A DNA stretch of 64,000 nucleotides from positions 4,074,692 to 4,138,691 of the forward strand of contig NW_020653713.1 of the NCBI RefSeq assembly GCF_003589595.1, given 5' to 3'. The first letter of the stretch is position 1, and every line of letters begins with the position of its first letter. Both the position numbers and the translations under genes were made by a program. This document shows, piece by piece, positions 23,484 through 35,380 of this stretch. Below the pieces are notes generated by a model. That model did not search any database, was not told the DNA's origin, and saw only the letters and a program-made list of their open reading frames with translations. The DNA is from Hyposmocoma kahamanoa. Lineage: Eukaryota; Arthropoda; Insecta; Lepidoptera; Cosmopterigidae.

Positions 23484-23655
23484 CTACAGGCAGATGGGAC
23501 TTGTAAGCTTATGTCTCTGGCGACGGGCGCAGCGGCAGTGCCCGTCAAATCTTTGTTATTAAAAGCTCTGAGTGACACTGCAACTGTTATAAGCAGGCGT
23601 GTCGCTTACCACCAGGCGTACGACTTGTTCAACCCGTCACTTCGTATGATAAAAA
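23484..23655 (+). mobile_element. rep1 3' half, right arm of foldback
   Basis: Runs from AGGCAGATGGGACTTGTAAG through GGGCGCAGCGGCAGTGCCCG and GCAGGCGTGTCGCTTACCAC to CACTTCGTATGATAAAAAAA. It faces head to head with the 23386-23483 piece. Confidence 0.9.
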
Positions 23656-23826
23656 AATACGAAGAATTTTATATTTTTAGTACTACATTGACGAAATTAA
23701 ATTACCTACTTCTCAAAACACGCAAACCGTCCGGTCAAAAACGAAACAGTTGGTTTTCGTTTAAAATTAAAGCTAGAGCAAAAAGCATCTCTATTTATCT
23801 AACAAAACAGATCGACAAAGAGCTGC

Positions 23827-24727
23827 AAACATTTTTTCGTTCGGAGCCACGGGAAAATGTCTAAAGCGGCCTAATATAAGTTTAGCTTATAATTACAATA
23901 ATATATTGTAACAAAATAAATCTGAATCAAGCATATTACCAAACAAAATATTATAAACCTTTTAAATTACTCCATACAGCCCCTAAGTTCACAAGCAGAA
24001 TGACTTCTGAAATTGCCTTTCATACAATTTTTATGACAGTCCAAAGTGACATACTTTTTACCGTAACCAAATTAATCCGCCACTAATTCCGTCACTCTGA
24101 CACATTAAAACCATTCAAATTCTCATACCTTAGTCGTATACTAAAAATTATACAACTCATATTCATCCTTATTTCTCTTAGAAGGCATAAAATCACCATA
24201 AAGCATAATTAGCTCTATTATGTCGTCGTTTGCACGGTGGGCAACATTTTTATTCTCTCATTCAGCATAGACAAAATAGACGACCATACATTATACATTT
24301 GTACAATAGTACAGAAGTACGCCATGCTATGGTGGACAATACATCATGTTTACATTAGTAAGAATGTATAATTAATAGAGAAGTATTGCTTTGGCCATGA
24401 GAAAACGTTCACGGTCAAGAATACATTAATATTAAAATGTATTCTAATTTTTGTGGGTTTCCTTATTAAATAAGGGTAGTTGTGTACTTACATCTCTTGA
24501 CGTTCAGCCGCCATGTGATTTTAAGATGCTTTAAATTCAGGGTGTGATTTAAATTTATAAATAAATGTTCTTCCGAATTAGGGGTTACAAATTCAACCGT
24601 CAGGGGTGTATAAGGCAAAAGTTTTTCATTAGATGTTTTAAATAGTGGTGGTACTTATCCTTTTTCTACTGAGCAGTAGATCAACCATTGTTTCTCAATT
24701 AGATAATAAGTATCTGGTGCGTGAGAC
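23827..24727. other. AT-rich DNA, nothing recognised
   Basis: No repeat family or gene seen. Confidence 0.45.
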
Positions 24728-24883
24728 TTTGTAATAATAATAACGCACGCTCTTGGCCCCGCACTAGGGAAACCTTGTAACGCGGGTGCCAAACTTACGA
24801 GAGATATAATTGTAGGCCATACTAATATTTCTCCCGGACCGGAATTCAAACTCGGGACCTCTTGGCAGTCCAGCAAGGTATTT
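24728..24883 (-). mobile_element. SINE2, head truncated by a rep1 copy
   Basis: Plus reading: TAATAATAACGCACGC (tail), CCCCGCACTAGGGAAACC, TAATTGTAGGCCATACTAAT, ATTCAAACTCGGGACCTCTT (B box, reverse) and GCAGTCCAGCAAGGTA. The match stops there, where rep1 begins, so the A-box end is missing. Confidence 0.8.
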
Positions 24884-25128
24884 GTTTTTATAATACTAAA
24901 TGACGGGACGAACAAGTCGTGCGCCTGGATAGTAAGCGATACGCCTGTCCATAACAGTGCCACTCAGAGCTTTAATTCACAAAGATTTGTGGGGTACTGC
25001 TGCTACGCCCGTCACCCTGAGACATAAGTTGACAAGTCCCATGTGTAATTTCACCAGCACCCTTACTCTTCTAAACCGGAAAGCAGTAATACTCACATTA
25101 CTGCTTGGCGGCAAAAATTGGTAAGGTA
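24884..25128 (-). mobile_element. rep1 copy abutting SINE2
   Basis: Plus reading starts TTTTTATAATACTAAATGAC and ends GGCGGCAAAAATTGGTAAGG. The sense 5' ~55 bases are missing. The rest of SINE2 does not reappear beyond it. Confidence 0.9.
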
Positions 25129-25526
25129 AGATAGCTATAAGCCAATAGAAATTGTATTACTTACCCTTTCTGCACAATTAAGTAAGTGATACCTGTGTCA
25201 GTTGCGTGAGTAAATGTTAAGTAAACATGTTGATTAAAAATGCCTAGTTTGTAATTATATTTACCGAAACTTGGCCTTGTACGTTTTTATTGGACATTTT
25301 TTAACACCAGATGTATACTATGTATATTCGGTGAGGTATTTTGATGAGAAATATCCATTATCGTCCGTTATCATTGTCGATAAAAATTTTAGAGAGTAGT
25401 CAAGGTTTCCGTAGTAAAAATTCTCAGAATTAGCAAAATAGTAAATTGGATTTAGCTGACCTTCGAAAGCCAACCTGTGTATATATCATATTGTTAAATG
25501 GACCTAAATTTGTATGTATTTACAGA
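25129..25526. other. AT-rich DNA, nothing recognised
   Basis: No feature seen. Confidence 0.4.
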
Positions 25527-25815
25527 GAGCAGTAGAGCCTCTTGTGAAAGAGTTCGTCCAGGGAAGTATTGCAACCTTATTTCTTTCTGCCGCTAAGCAG
25601 TAACGTTAGCATTACTGTGTTTGGATTTTGAAGGATGGTGGTGAAATTACAGGCACATGGGACTTCAACTTAGGGTGACGGGCGCAGTGGCAGTGCCCCT
25701 GTTGAGGTCTTTGCGATTTAAATCTCCAAACGGCACAGCAACTGTTATGGACAGGCGTGTCGCTAATCGCTAGGCGCACGACTTATTCATCCCATCATTA
25801 GGTATCATAAAAAAA
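25527..25815 (+). mobile_element. rep1 copy, near full length
   Basis: Starts AGCAGTAGAGCCTCTTGTGA and ends CATTAGGTATCATAAAAAAA. It includes the internal GTAACGTTAGCATTACTGTG and has small deletions only. Confidence 0.95.
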
Positions 25816-27269
25816 TATTCTGGTAAAAGAATTTTTATAAGGCGGAGACTTCAAAATTTTTATTTACAAATAATTTTTCACATCAAAAGTAATCGTGTGA
25901 AAGATTCCTCGACATCGTTCCGTAGGCGGGCTGCCCAGCATGAACCGCCACGCCCTGGCCACGCATTTTTACTTCCTGAGAAATGAACTAATATTGCTAC
26001 AATTCCCATACTTGCTGCAGAAGGAGGTTCCTCATGCTGTGAAGGGGTGTGGCTGCCTAGAACCGGTGGGCACACGAAGTTCCGATATAGTTGTTAATAA
26101 ACTGTAGAATAATAACTTTTGTCGCGCTCAAGGTGTATTCGAAAGTTCTGGACATATTTCCGACTCTTCCCTCTCTCTCTAGTTATTCTCACGTACCTGG
26201 GGATCGTGGTTAGCTTCGTGCCTACTTCTGAAGCGGATGATCTGCCTCCGTTAGTTTCTATCCAGCGCGTCCATTACGAACGTGCAAAATTTGGGGAATA
26301 ATTAGTCTTTCACTTAGTCGGTCTATATGACTCTTACAAATAACAATATGATTGCGTGGGATGCCTTAGTTTATGTGTATGAAGCCTATTGTTCACAAAT
26401 TTAATTCTTGATCTGATCTTTACATGACTTCAGATGTCCTTAGATATCTTTCAAATACACATCCAAGCTCTTTACATTGACTGATGTGACTAATGTCACA
26501 AATGACAAAACAAAATTCGAAAAAGCTCCAAAAGTTAATTCTTAATTCCCTTCACCTTTCTAATAAATTAAATTCTCATTCATCTAATGAGGTATTACAA
26601 TATTTCTTACACTTTGACCAGCGGGGTGTATTCTACCCTTCATGTATGTGCTCGAGTACGCCCTTCGCAAAAGGCCCGTAGCCCTTGACTCCTGATGGGC
26701 CAATACTGTCATGCTGCGAAGATTAAGGCTTGTAGATGAATATAAATAATGATTTCATGAGAAAAAGAGGCGGTGTAACTCAAATAGGTGTGGCGATAAG
26801 TTTGATTCTCTTAATTGTCATGTTTTGTAAGAAAAATTATTACTCAAAGGTGGTGATGTGGTGAATGAAGCGTACATGTTACAACTTGCATAGTTAGCTC
26901 AGTCTAGAAATGATTCTTACCATTACCTTGCTTAGGGCGTTTACGCACTGCATCCTATTCGAATTCGTTCCGAATCCCAGACTATATAAATCTAGAAAAC
27001 TCGGACCTACTTCGGATGTCGCTTGTGCACTAAGTACCATTCGAATCCTAGAAAATACGAATATCACCTGTACACCTAGAGACAAAATGACTCTTCGGAC
27101 ACATGTGTCATTTCGGACCGTCATTTCCTCGGATTCGGAACTTATATCGAACTGATATCGAATCGGATGCTGTGCACAAACGTACTAACAGTCTAAAGTT
27201 GCGGTTTCAAGGTTAATTATTAACATGACAACTATTAGAAATAAAACTATTTTTTCTGACCTAAAATTA
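25816..27269. other. No supported gene
   Basis: A slightly GC-richer patch at 25900-26090 and small frames at 26119-26301 and 26910-27155 have no recognisable domain. Around 26950-27150 the motif TTCGGA/TCGAAT recurs loosely, a low-level internal repetition. Confidence 0.35.
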
Positions 27270-27440
27270 CCGGCATGTATTTGTCTCTTGACAGATCCCA
27301 GATGGTCCGGCTGAATGATCATGGGATCTTTAAAGAGTTGAAAACGTGAGTTTGTTTGAAAGAACAAACATACGTAATTTTAGATCCGAAAAAACCATTT
27401 CATTTCTACTGTGTAGTAATCTCGAGAACCCCGAGAACTA
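27270..27440 (+). repeat. rep6 copy, diverged
   Basis: Contains GATCATGGGATCTTTAAAGA, GTTTGTTTGAAAGAACAAAC, TTAGATCCGAAAAAACCATT and GTGTAGTAATCTCGAGAACC, in the same order as in the reverse strand of 33130-33290. Confidence 0.45.
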
Positions 27441-30400
27441 TTACCAAAATTTCCATATTCTTATAGTTGTAAGTGAACGTTGAAATCAAAACTGTAATTT
27501 TTTTAACCTGTGTTAGAGAAAGGATAGACAATATCGTCTCAAATGCTACATATCCTCTCAGATTTGAACAAAGCCAACAAAAGGAAAAAAATTGATCAGC
27601 CGCTTGCCAAAGGGATGTTAGATTCAGGTGTCAAATCTAAAATAAAACCCATTCACAGAGAATATCCGTCAACGTATCAAATCGCAGCTATTGACAAAAA
27701 GGTTGATGAAAAAAATATGACAAAAGGTACGCAATCTAAGAATCCAATATGAGATGACAATGGGCGATGTTATTTTAGGTCTTAAAGCTACTGAGAAATT
27801 GAATTATAGATTCACGATCAATGTTTCTTTGGAGCTTGGTTATGTATAGGTTAATAATAAAAGTATAGGTCGTAAACGCTGAGCGAGAAAAATTTTAACA
27901 CGTGAGGTACACATGAGGTAATTATATATATATAGTCTTCCTTATCGATTTCAATAACAGCGACCCTTTGAGATTAGTTCCTAGCGTGTGCCCTAATACG
28001 ACTCGAAATATCGAATTTTGTCTTAAATGCCCGATCACAAACATAGAGATAAAGTTCGCCTGCAGAGTTGTAAATATAGGTATAGGAAGACTTAGACCTC
28101 TATCTCTACGTATTTTATGTTTTTCGTTTAATGTTTCTGGTTGCTTTTGTTCGAATGTTTTTACATTTTTATATATAGTAAATCGTCGAGACGAAACCTA
28201 AGTAAAGCAAACCTCCCCAACCTGATGGATTAATAGCCCAAGCTTGTAGTTGATACTGATCACCATGCTTCCATTTACAAGACAATTTTTTTTTATTTAG
28301 AAGACAACTTTAGGCAAACTGTGGTCCTCCATTTGGACCATAGTCACCTGTAAATTACAACTTGGCTTGAAATCCGCAATAATGTTGCATCGGCTTGAAA
28401 TCCGCAATAATTTTTCATCTGCTTGACATTTGTAGTTGCAATTATTTGATAGAAATTGTTTGGAGCCAAATTTTGCAAACCAAATTGTCCAAACCATCAC
28501 CAAATTACAAAGAAAAACGATTTGGATACCATTAAAGTCAGAGTGATCAGGCATCTTCTAGGTATAATAGGTGTGCCATGATCAACCACGTCTTCACCAT
28601 CCATCTGAAAAGATTGTAGTTAAACGTGAATCTAACCATGATAAACAAGGACATTACTTTTTTTATGAATTATCTTTGAAGAAAAACGATTTGATTTTAC
28701 TAGAAATAGTATAAATAAAATTTGTTTCTGGCAAAAAGATAAATACGACCTTGAAAAACTTTGAAACAACCAACAAAGTAAGAAAAGCATAGCGGAACAA
28801 ATAAGCAAAAAGGTTGACAACCTAAGCGTTAAATCCGGAACAGCGTGTTGAAAACAATGTACCATAATTCTTCAAATTGCCCAATAAATCGTGATTCAAA
28901 CACAATTGAGTTCGCGAAATCGATCCTCTTAAATTCCAAGCGTTACAGAAAAAAACGTAACAAGTGATTGGAGATTCGTATATAAAAATAGTTTAAGTTT
29001 TAGAACATTTTTCAATAAGTCAAAGTTAAACTGTTAACAAACAGGAAAAGTTGATTTCAAATTCAAAATGATTGATTACAAGAAGCAATTCCATTCGAAG
29101 AATTTGATTCCACCAATTGCTGAGCTCACGTCTATAGATCCAACATGGCGGTCGGTGACACGGCTCATTGTTCAAACAGACGAGCGACACAATCTTTTTT
29201 ACCTTTCTTTTATCTTTTATTCCTTTCTGTTTGATCACAATGGCCGCACGCTGCGGCTGCGGCGTTTTACTTAAAAACGTCTCGATCTTTGTTTTTGGCG
29301 GGTGTCAAAATTTTTATCTTTTATTGTAACTTTGTAAATGCCACTTTTAAAAGTTTTGCTTTGTTATTTTAATGAATCTAGTTCTTTGATGCTCTGTTAG
29401 ATTTATTTCTTTTTTTACGGCAGCTATATGTAATTTCGTGATGGAGTCTTATTTGTTTGTGTCTGTATCACGTTGGCAATCAATAAAAATTAACAAATCG
29501 AAATGCATAAGTATACAGGTGTACAATATTTTTTTTTTAGTTGATTATTACATTATTGCGTCAACAATAGCATTAGCCAGAGTACGTAATAAAATTTGGC
29601 AATACTCAAATGCTTACATTCATAATCTAAGAATATTTATGTCTAACATTATAAACAGTAAATTTGCTTCCCCTTCCGACAAACATCACACGCTCCTCTA
29701 TAGCCTCCAAATCTCCTAATTGTGCAACTCAAGGCCTCACATCAACAATAACTTCATATTAACCATTCATATCATATTTATAAATACATTTCGCGTTTTG
29801 TCCGCTGTCTCGCGTCTCCCTGAGGATATATCGAACAAAGAATCTCAACTGAAAGTTCCTGACAAAGGCAACCCGTCATTTTCGTACCTATTGGCTATTT
29901 TACGACAATAACCTCTTTGTTGTCAGACGGAATTGTGCCGGATCGTATTGTTATGAAATTCGCGAAACTGGAATTGTCTCAATCACTAACGAATGCAGGG
30001 TTTGGTCCATAATAATCCCCTTTGAAAGGAACTGTAAGAGTTGAGTGCTCTACATTGCGGACAATGACGCTCACATAATCGCCATGCTTTGTGTTTGTTA
30101 TTTTAAGTGCAAATGATATCCTTTTATTATCACGACACTTAAAATTAATATACTTAATTAAGACGTCAAACTTATTTAAGTAAAATAGTTCTATGATAAT
30201 AAGAGTCAACTTAACTAGTGATAATTACGTAGTGAATAGCCACAAACGTCTTCTAAACCAAGATATTAACATTACTATTTGTTACAATATAAAGGCTATA
30301 TCTATTTTTAAGATTTAATATTGGATAAAAATCAATCTATTCGTGACCTAATCGAATCTGTCTAGCCGAACAACTGTTCTATACCAACCAGTATATACTC

Positions 30401-31744
30401 AATTAAAAGTCATGTGTAGTCAAATAGATGTGAATGGTCGTAAAGCCTTTTTTTTCTTTTCCCATAGACACGACTTGCACAATACTTTCAAAAATGGTCT
30501 CAAAACCTAAAAAAGCAAAAGCCAAATAGGCCATCAACATCAATAGAGCCACAATCAAGAATGTTTATCCAGGAGGCCATACGGAAGCCGACATTAGGTT
30601 CTGTACAAACAAACCTAAGAATTCCTTGGACAAAGCCTTCCAGCGACAAAAGGTGACCAGCAGGTTGTAAGAAAACCAAATATTATCACGCACTGTTGTA
30701 AGTACACGTAGCACTTTCATGATCGATGGAAAGAATAAAAAGAACAACGAAGGAAGGGAAGGCAATAATAAAATGACTAAAGAACAATTTATTTTGAGAA
30801 TTCGTGTTTTTCATTCGGGCGTGATTGACCTACTCGTAACAATAATAGATATATGAAAACCAGGCAGAAATTTTGTCCATGAAATCAAAAGTTCATTTAG
30901 AACGGTATATTAACACATAAATACAGGTCATGAAAAAAAATTGCCAAAATTGACGTGTCTTTCGATTGATTCATTCCATAAGTTATTTCCTAAATTGAAA
31001 CTTTGATTCAATAAAACGTAATAATTCACTATTCTTACCATTGTTATTTCTGCAATGTTCAATTGTAAAGAAATTAAAAACGTAAACCAAAAGTCCCCAT
31101 GGGAAATGTGCCACTGAATTCAAAGAACCCTAAATTGAAACTTTGGCACTATTCAGCAAAGGCATCAGACTGGAAAAATTAACCAACGATATCCATCTTG
31201 AATTATTGAACCATACGGAATTTATCTACCAATCTTTCACCACTATATATTTTCATTTAAAAAAACAAATTTCTTAATCGTTAAGTTTAAACTGCATTTT
31301 AACAGCTACAAAATTTATCGTGGTCTTCGCATATTGTTTATCTTTTTCAATAGCACCCTTTACTTTTATAGAATTAGCTACTCTTGTCTTACGCGATTGT
31401 GGTTAGATAACAAAGAATGCTGAATAGAATTCTAATTTGTTTTTTATAAATTTTGTTCAGTCTTTTTTCTGTTTCAGAGTATTTTGTTATTATTTTCAGT
31501 TACACTGTTCAAATGACCGTTTTATTTTTTTTTCTTAGAGACCAGCAAAAGGAACGGTAATGATAAAAACGCGTTTGTTCTACTTTTATAGACACTTTTT
31601 TTAAATTGTTCAATTAGTATCGTATTGTTTAGGGTTCCAAATCTGTAACGGTCATTTCTTCTTCATACATAACAATTGGTTTGATCAAAAAGTCCGTTAC
31701 TTTCTTTAGTAATACTTACTTTTGTTAGCCAAAGTGTTTTAATT
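27441..31744. other. Long AT-rich stretch without recognised elements
   Basis: This is the emptiest part of the window. Short frames at 27543-27752, 28297-28554, 29438-29719 and 30565-30765 are of chance length for this composition and match nothing I know. One short tandem duplication at 28362-28430 is listed separately. Confidence 0.45.
28362..28430. repeat. Two-unit ~28-bp tandem repeat
   Basis: GGCTTGAAATCCGCAATAAT occurs at about 28364 and 28392, with a partial third start (CTGCTTG) after it. Confidence 0.8.
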
Positions 31745-31975
31745 TTTACTACTTAAACAACTCATGGCGACGTTATACGTCCTCTACGAGGTCATAGTCT
31801 GACACGCTGGCCCTACATGGGACTACTTCGGCATAAAACGCGATGTTTTCCTTTACCCCGTCAGCCAGAATATTGCTACTGAAGAAAATAGTTATAGGAA
31901 CATGTCGCCACAGGGTATTTGAACCGTGGACCTCTCCATTGAGAAGCGGCTGTTTTTCGCTCGTTAATTTTTTAA
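31745..31975 (-). mobile_element. SINE5, diverged
   Basis: On the minus strand: GGTTCAAATACC (B box), GTAAAGGAAAACATCGCG, CAGCGTGTCAGACTATGACC and a shortened tail. The order matches the SINE5 copy at 57235-58163. Confidence 0.65.
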
Positions 31976-32811
31976 TGATTAAACATTTGCTTAGCGAACA
32001 CTGTATATGGAAAGCTTTTTTAATATATTCATAATAGAAACATCTTTATTGAATACAATGAAAATCAATCTTAAAACTCAAGCGCTGCGTTTTGGAACAA
32101 TAATATTATATAAAATCATTCCAATCAATTGACACTTAACAAAATTGTCGAAAAAACAGTTTTGACTTCCAATTAAGTACCAACTTCGACTGTTTCAAGT
32201 GTCATTAAACCAAACCTCTGAGGCTTTAATTGAACAATTACTGTAGCTTTTGTATTAAAACGAACGGTAGTTATTTTCTTTGTAACCCACATTTGGTGAG
32301 TGGCACGTGGTAGTACAAAAGGACCACTTGGTCCACTCATTACTGTTTAATGGTCTTACATTTTAAAAAGAATCTTGACGTCCACAGTGGCTTTACAAAC
32401 TTGACTAAAGCGTGTTACCTTTAAAAATGAACCATGCGCCTTGACCCAACGGTGGTCGGTGATAGAATGATTAGAATTTGGTAGGGAGATGATGAAAGAT
32501 TCGTTATTTAAATTCAACTGTTAAGTGTCAGATAAATTGTCGACCTCGGCACGTTGTTCAGATTCACGGCTCGTAATTACTACTGCTGTTTGTACGGCAT
32601 TTTAATTTGTCAGTTTCATCATTCAACTGGTTTTCAAGTGTACTAACGTGATATGACGGTTTTTGTTTCTAATAACATAGCCTTATGTGACGGTGGTTGT
32701 ACTTTTTTTATTTAAATCTAATTCAAATTTCAATAATCTCTACTTGATAAGTAAACAAATCAATCTTCAAACCGTCATATTGATTAAACTCTACTACTCA
32801 AGACAAATTCC
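31976..32811. other. AT-rich DNA, nothing recognised
   Basis: No feature seen. Confidence 0.4.
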
Positions 32812-32960
32812 ACTGAGCAGAAACTCCAGGGGTTGCGTAAGATACTTTAGGGGTTGCTCTTTGTGAATAAACGTGTGTACACATTTGTTTAATACAATAT
32901 TTATTTAAAAACTAAACAGGTCACTACCATGGTCTTTTGTCATCAACGAACGCAGAAGCT
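32812..32960 (-). repeat. LINE-J 3' UTR fragment
   Basis: The reverse strand holds GCTTCTGCGTTC, a GATGACAAAA stretch and AAAGAGCAACCCCTAAAGTA, matching 655-802 in order and spacing. CAACCCCTGGAGTTTC follows, a partial repeat of the motif. Confidence 0.6.
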
Positions 32961-33129
32961 ATTATAATAAATATCCTTTAGTTTTTGTTTTACTTAATGT
33001 AGTTTTAAATCTTGTTAATCGCAAATTTTGAATATCAACTGGAATATTATTATAGAAGAATATTATTATACATCACCCCTTAAATCAGTTGTTAACTTTG
33101 TGAAGATATTATTATAAATTTAATAAAAT

Positions 33130-33290
33130 CTATTCCTAGGAAATGAAACTATTTTTCCGGATTTAAGTCGCGTATATTTGTTTTTTCAAACATACCGACG
33201 TTTCGGACCCTTTACAGGTCCCATGGTCACGGCTGACTCAGTCAACTATGTGTAATAATCGCGAAAACCTAGGAACTCGATATGAAAACT
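33130..33290 (-). repeat. rep6 copy, best preserved
   Basis: Plus reading: GAAACTATTTTTCCGGATTT, AGTCGCGTATATTTG, ACCGACGTTTCGGACCCTTT, CAGGTCCCATGGTCACGG, then TGTAATAATCGCGAAAACC. It is the reference for the other three rep6 sites. The class is unknown. Confidence 0.6.
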
Positions 33291-33356
33291 ATTCTCCTCA
33301 ACATAAATTAAATTTTCATACTGTACTGTACCGTACTGTGACAAAGCCGGAAAACT

Positions 33357-33800
33357 AAAGTTTATATCCAATGCGTCCTGCCCACAGTCACTTGCGGCGC
33401 CGCCGCCGAGACATGACCACTCACAAAGGTATACATGCACAAAATCAGATTGGCTCAAAGAGCAATGGAACGCGCCTTGCTCGGCATTTCCCTCGTCGAC
33501 CGTATACTCACCGCGTGGAGATACGACAGCGAACAAAAGTCGTATACGTCGGTATGCGGATCGCGAGCCTAAAATCGAGACGGGCAGGATTCGTGCTAGG
33601 CGGGACGACGACCGATGGACCAAGGCGGTCACTGAGTGGTAAGAGAAAAATCTCCTCAAGGCAGACCTCCTGCTAGATGGTCGGATGATATCGTCAGGGT
33701 GGCCGGAAGACTGTGGATGAGCCTCTCACACAGGACCGATTGAGCTGGTGTGCAAAAGAGAAGGCCTATACCCAGCAGTGGGTGTTAACGGGCTCAAATG
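33357..33800 (+). pseudogene. LINE-R reverse transcriptase, C-terminal end
   Basis: Read across three frames the segment gives, in order, QCVLPTVTCGAAAET, KIRLAQRAMERALLGISLVD, EIRQRTKVVYVGMRIASLK, DDRWTKAVTEW, GRPPARWSDDIVRVAGRLWM and AYTQQW. This is the widespread insect pattern 'CVLPV-TYGAETW...AQRAMERAMLG.SLRDRI...RRTDGRW...GRPP.RW.DD..VAG..W...EAY.QQW' of RTE-like endonuclease/reverse-transcriptase proteins (clade from memory). A stop replaces W after AAAET, and there are at least three frameshifts. The catalytic domain is upstream and absent. It is a 5'-truncated dead copy ending near the usual stop. A second remnant is at 60758-60936. Confidence 0.9.
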
Positions 33801-34348
33801 ATACATACTGTAACGCTAGTGTAAGAATATTAATTTCTATAAACTTCTCTCTCAAAGACACTCATGGGCCCAGATTGTAAATAGCCCTAACCGCACGTTT
33901 TTGGAGAACAAAGACTCTATTAATATCGACGGTAATACCCTAAAGCAAAATGCCGTATGTCATGTCTATGCCTTCAGATGCCTTATTGTTTACAAAATGC
34001 AATAACTATTGAATCGAATTCAGATTTTTTTTATAACAGCCATAGCTGTTCCCACTATGCAGGGCAGATGCTTTCCTACTTGCCGCCTTTTTGTTGCTTC
34101 CTTTTGATCATCTAAGATCATATATAAAATATTGCATGTCAATCCAAGTGAAGAAGTTCTGTGACGCTTGCACCAAATAAATGTGTATAACTCATGAGCA
34201 TATTTAGAGGAACGCTAAAAATAGGTTAAATTAAAATAACAACGTTTATATCAACCACATGAAACGGTAAAAGAGTTGGAATATAAATTAGAGGTATGAG
34301 GCATTTTTAGTTAGAAAGTATCATAGGCAAAGTGTAGAAGAGTGTAGA
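33801..34348. other. AT-rich DNA, nothing recognised
   Basis: No feature seen. Confidence 0.4.
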
Positions 34349-34495
34349 ACTTGTGTTATGGAAATCGGAAACAACGACGGTACCACAAACACTCAGTCCC
34401 GAAACAATATTGAAAAGTTTGTTTTTCTACACTCGGGACATTAGAGTTGGCAATACCACGAAAACCGGTGTGCATGGCACTCGACCACAGAGATC
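34349..34495 (-). mobile_element. SINE4 with B-box region deleted
   Basis: Minus strand: TGTGGTCGAGTGCCATGCAC (A box), then a jump past the expected B box to TAGAAAAACAAACTTTTC, CTGAGTGTTTGTGGTACCGT and TTTCCATAACACAAG. The order matches 35145-35380. Confidence 0.8.
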
Positions 34496-34942
34496 GTCTA
34501 GGTATATGTGGCCAATGATTTATTATGAACGTCGTTATCATAATTCGACCTCTGTTTAGCATTCGTCTAAATATTATGCCCAATAAAGAGGAGAAGAAAA
34601 TGAAAGGAGAACTAAAGCGTATGTAACTCAAACCCGCGTGTAACTTAACTTTAGATACCATTATTTAGATTGCCAAAATATTGGAGGGCAATAAACGTCT
34701 AATATAGATAAAAAAATTACATGATTATGACTAAGTTTAGATACTTTAATGGAAATAGAATACAAATAAAAAACAACTACTTTTTTAAAATAAAATCTTC
34801 AATTTAATTTGAGATTAAAATACCACTCAAACAGACACCCAGAATCCAGACAACGCAGACCATCGATGTCGAGAATATCACAACTGGACTTAACCTACGA
34901 TATTGGCGGGAAAAATGTAGGTAATATAAATAATTACATTTA
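34496..34942. other. AT-rich DNA, nothing recognised
   Basis: No feature seen. Confidence 0.4.
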
Positions 34943-35130
34943 ATTATTAATACAAAGATCGAACACTAAGAAAAATTCCTTCGATCCTGCTGGATTCGAA
35001 CCCGCGCCTTCAGCGTACTGTGCCTGACGCTTTTCCAAATGAGCCACGGAACGAATCAGCAGACTTCGCGAATTTTTTTATCTGTTTGTTACAGACATTT
35101 GTTTTTGGTTTTAAATGACTTTTTTGCCAT
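34943..35130 (-). mobile_element. SINE3 copy
   Basis: Plus reading: AATACAAAGATCGAACACTA, AATTCCTTCGATCCTGCTGG, ATTCGAACCC (B box, reverse), CCAAATGAGCCACGGAACG (A box, reverse) and TTGTTTTTGGTTTTAAATGA. It abuts a SINE4 copy on its 5' side. Confidence 0.85.
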
Positions 35131-35144
35131 TGTAATTTTCATGG

Positions 35145-35380
35145 ACGGGCCCCGTGCAAAGCGGCTTTCACACACGGTCTTCATGGTGTCGCCATCTTTG
35201 AGGTTTCGGGTTCGATTCCCAGCCGGGTCAATGTAGAATACTAACTTTTCTATATTGTCTCGGGTCTGAGTGTTTGTGGTACCGTCGTTGTTTCTGATTT
35301 CCATAACACAAATGATTTAGTTACTTTAGTTATTTAGTTGTTAGAGCAACGTATGTCATGTTGTCTAGTATTTATGTATT
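35145..35380 (+). mobile_element. SINE4, near full length
   Basis: A GC-rich head with an altered A-box region, then CTTCATGGTGTCGCCATC, the B box GGGTTCGATTCCC, GGTCAATGTAGAATA, CTGAGTGTTTGTGGTACCGT, CCATAACACAA and an end with GTATGTCATGTTGTCTAGTA. This layout is that of a common lepidopteran SINE (memory, name not verified). Confidence 0.85.

Larger units (their letters stand above)
22729..23826. repeat. Foldback (inverted-repeat) structure with rep1 in both arms
   Basis: The left arm is 22729-22935 plus 23386-23483 and the right arm is 23513-23826, each about 300 bases, with a ~29-base spacer. The outer ~160 bases of the arms (for example TTTTAAACGAAAACCAACTG on the left and its complement on the right) lie outside rep1, and the inner ~140 bases are rep1 itself in opposite orientations. 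Because non-rep1 flank is duplicated too, this is not simply two rep1 insertions. The left arm is interrupted by a ~450-bp AT-rich insertion (22936-23385). No target duplication was found at the outer ends. Confidence 0.85.

Noticed and set aside
33371..33676. Separate host gene on the plus strand or its 137-codon shadow on the minus strand
   Set aside because: Part of it is one frame of the broken LINE-R reverse transcriptase; the minus frame is its shadow.
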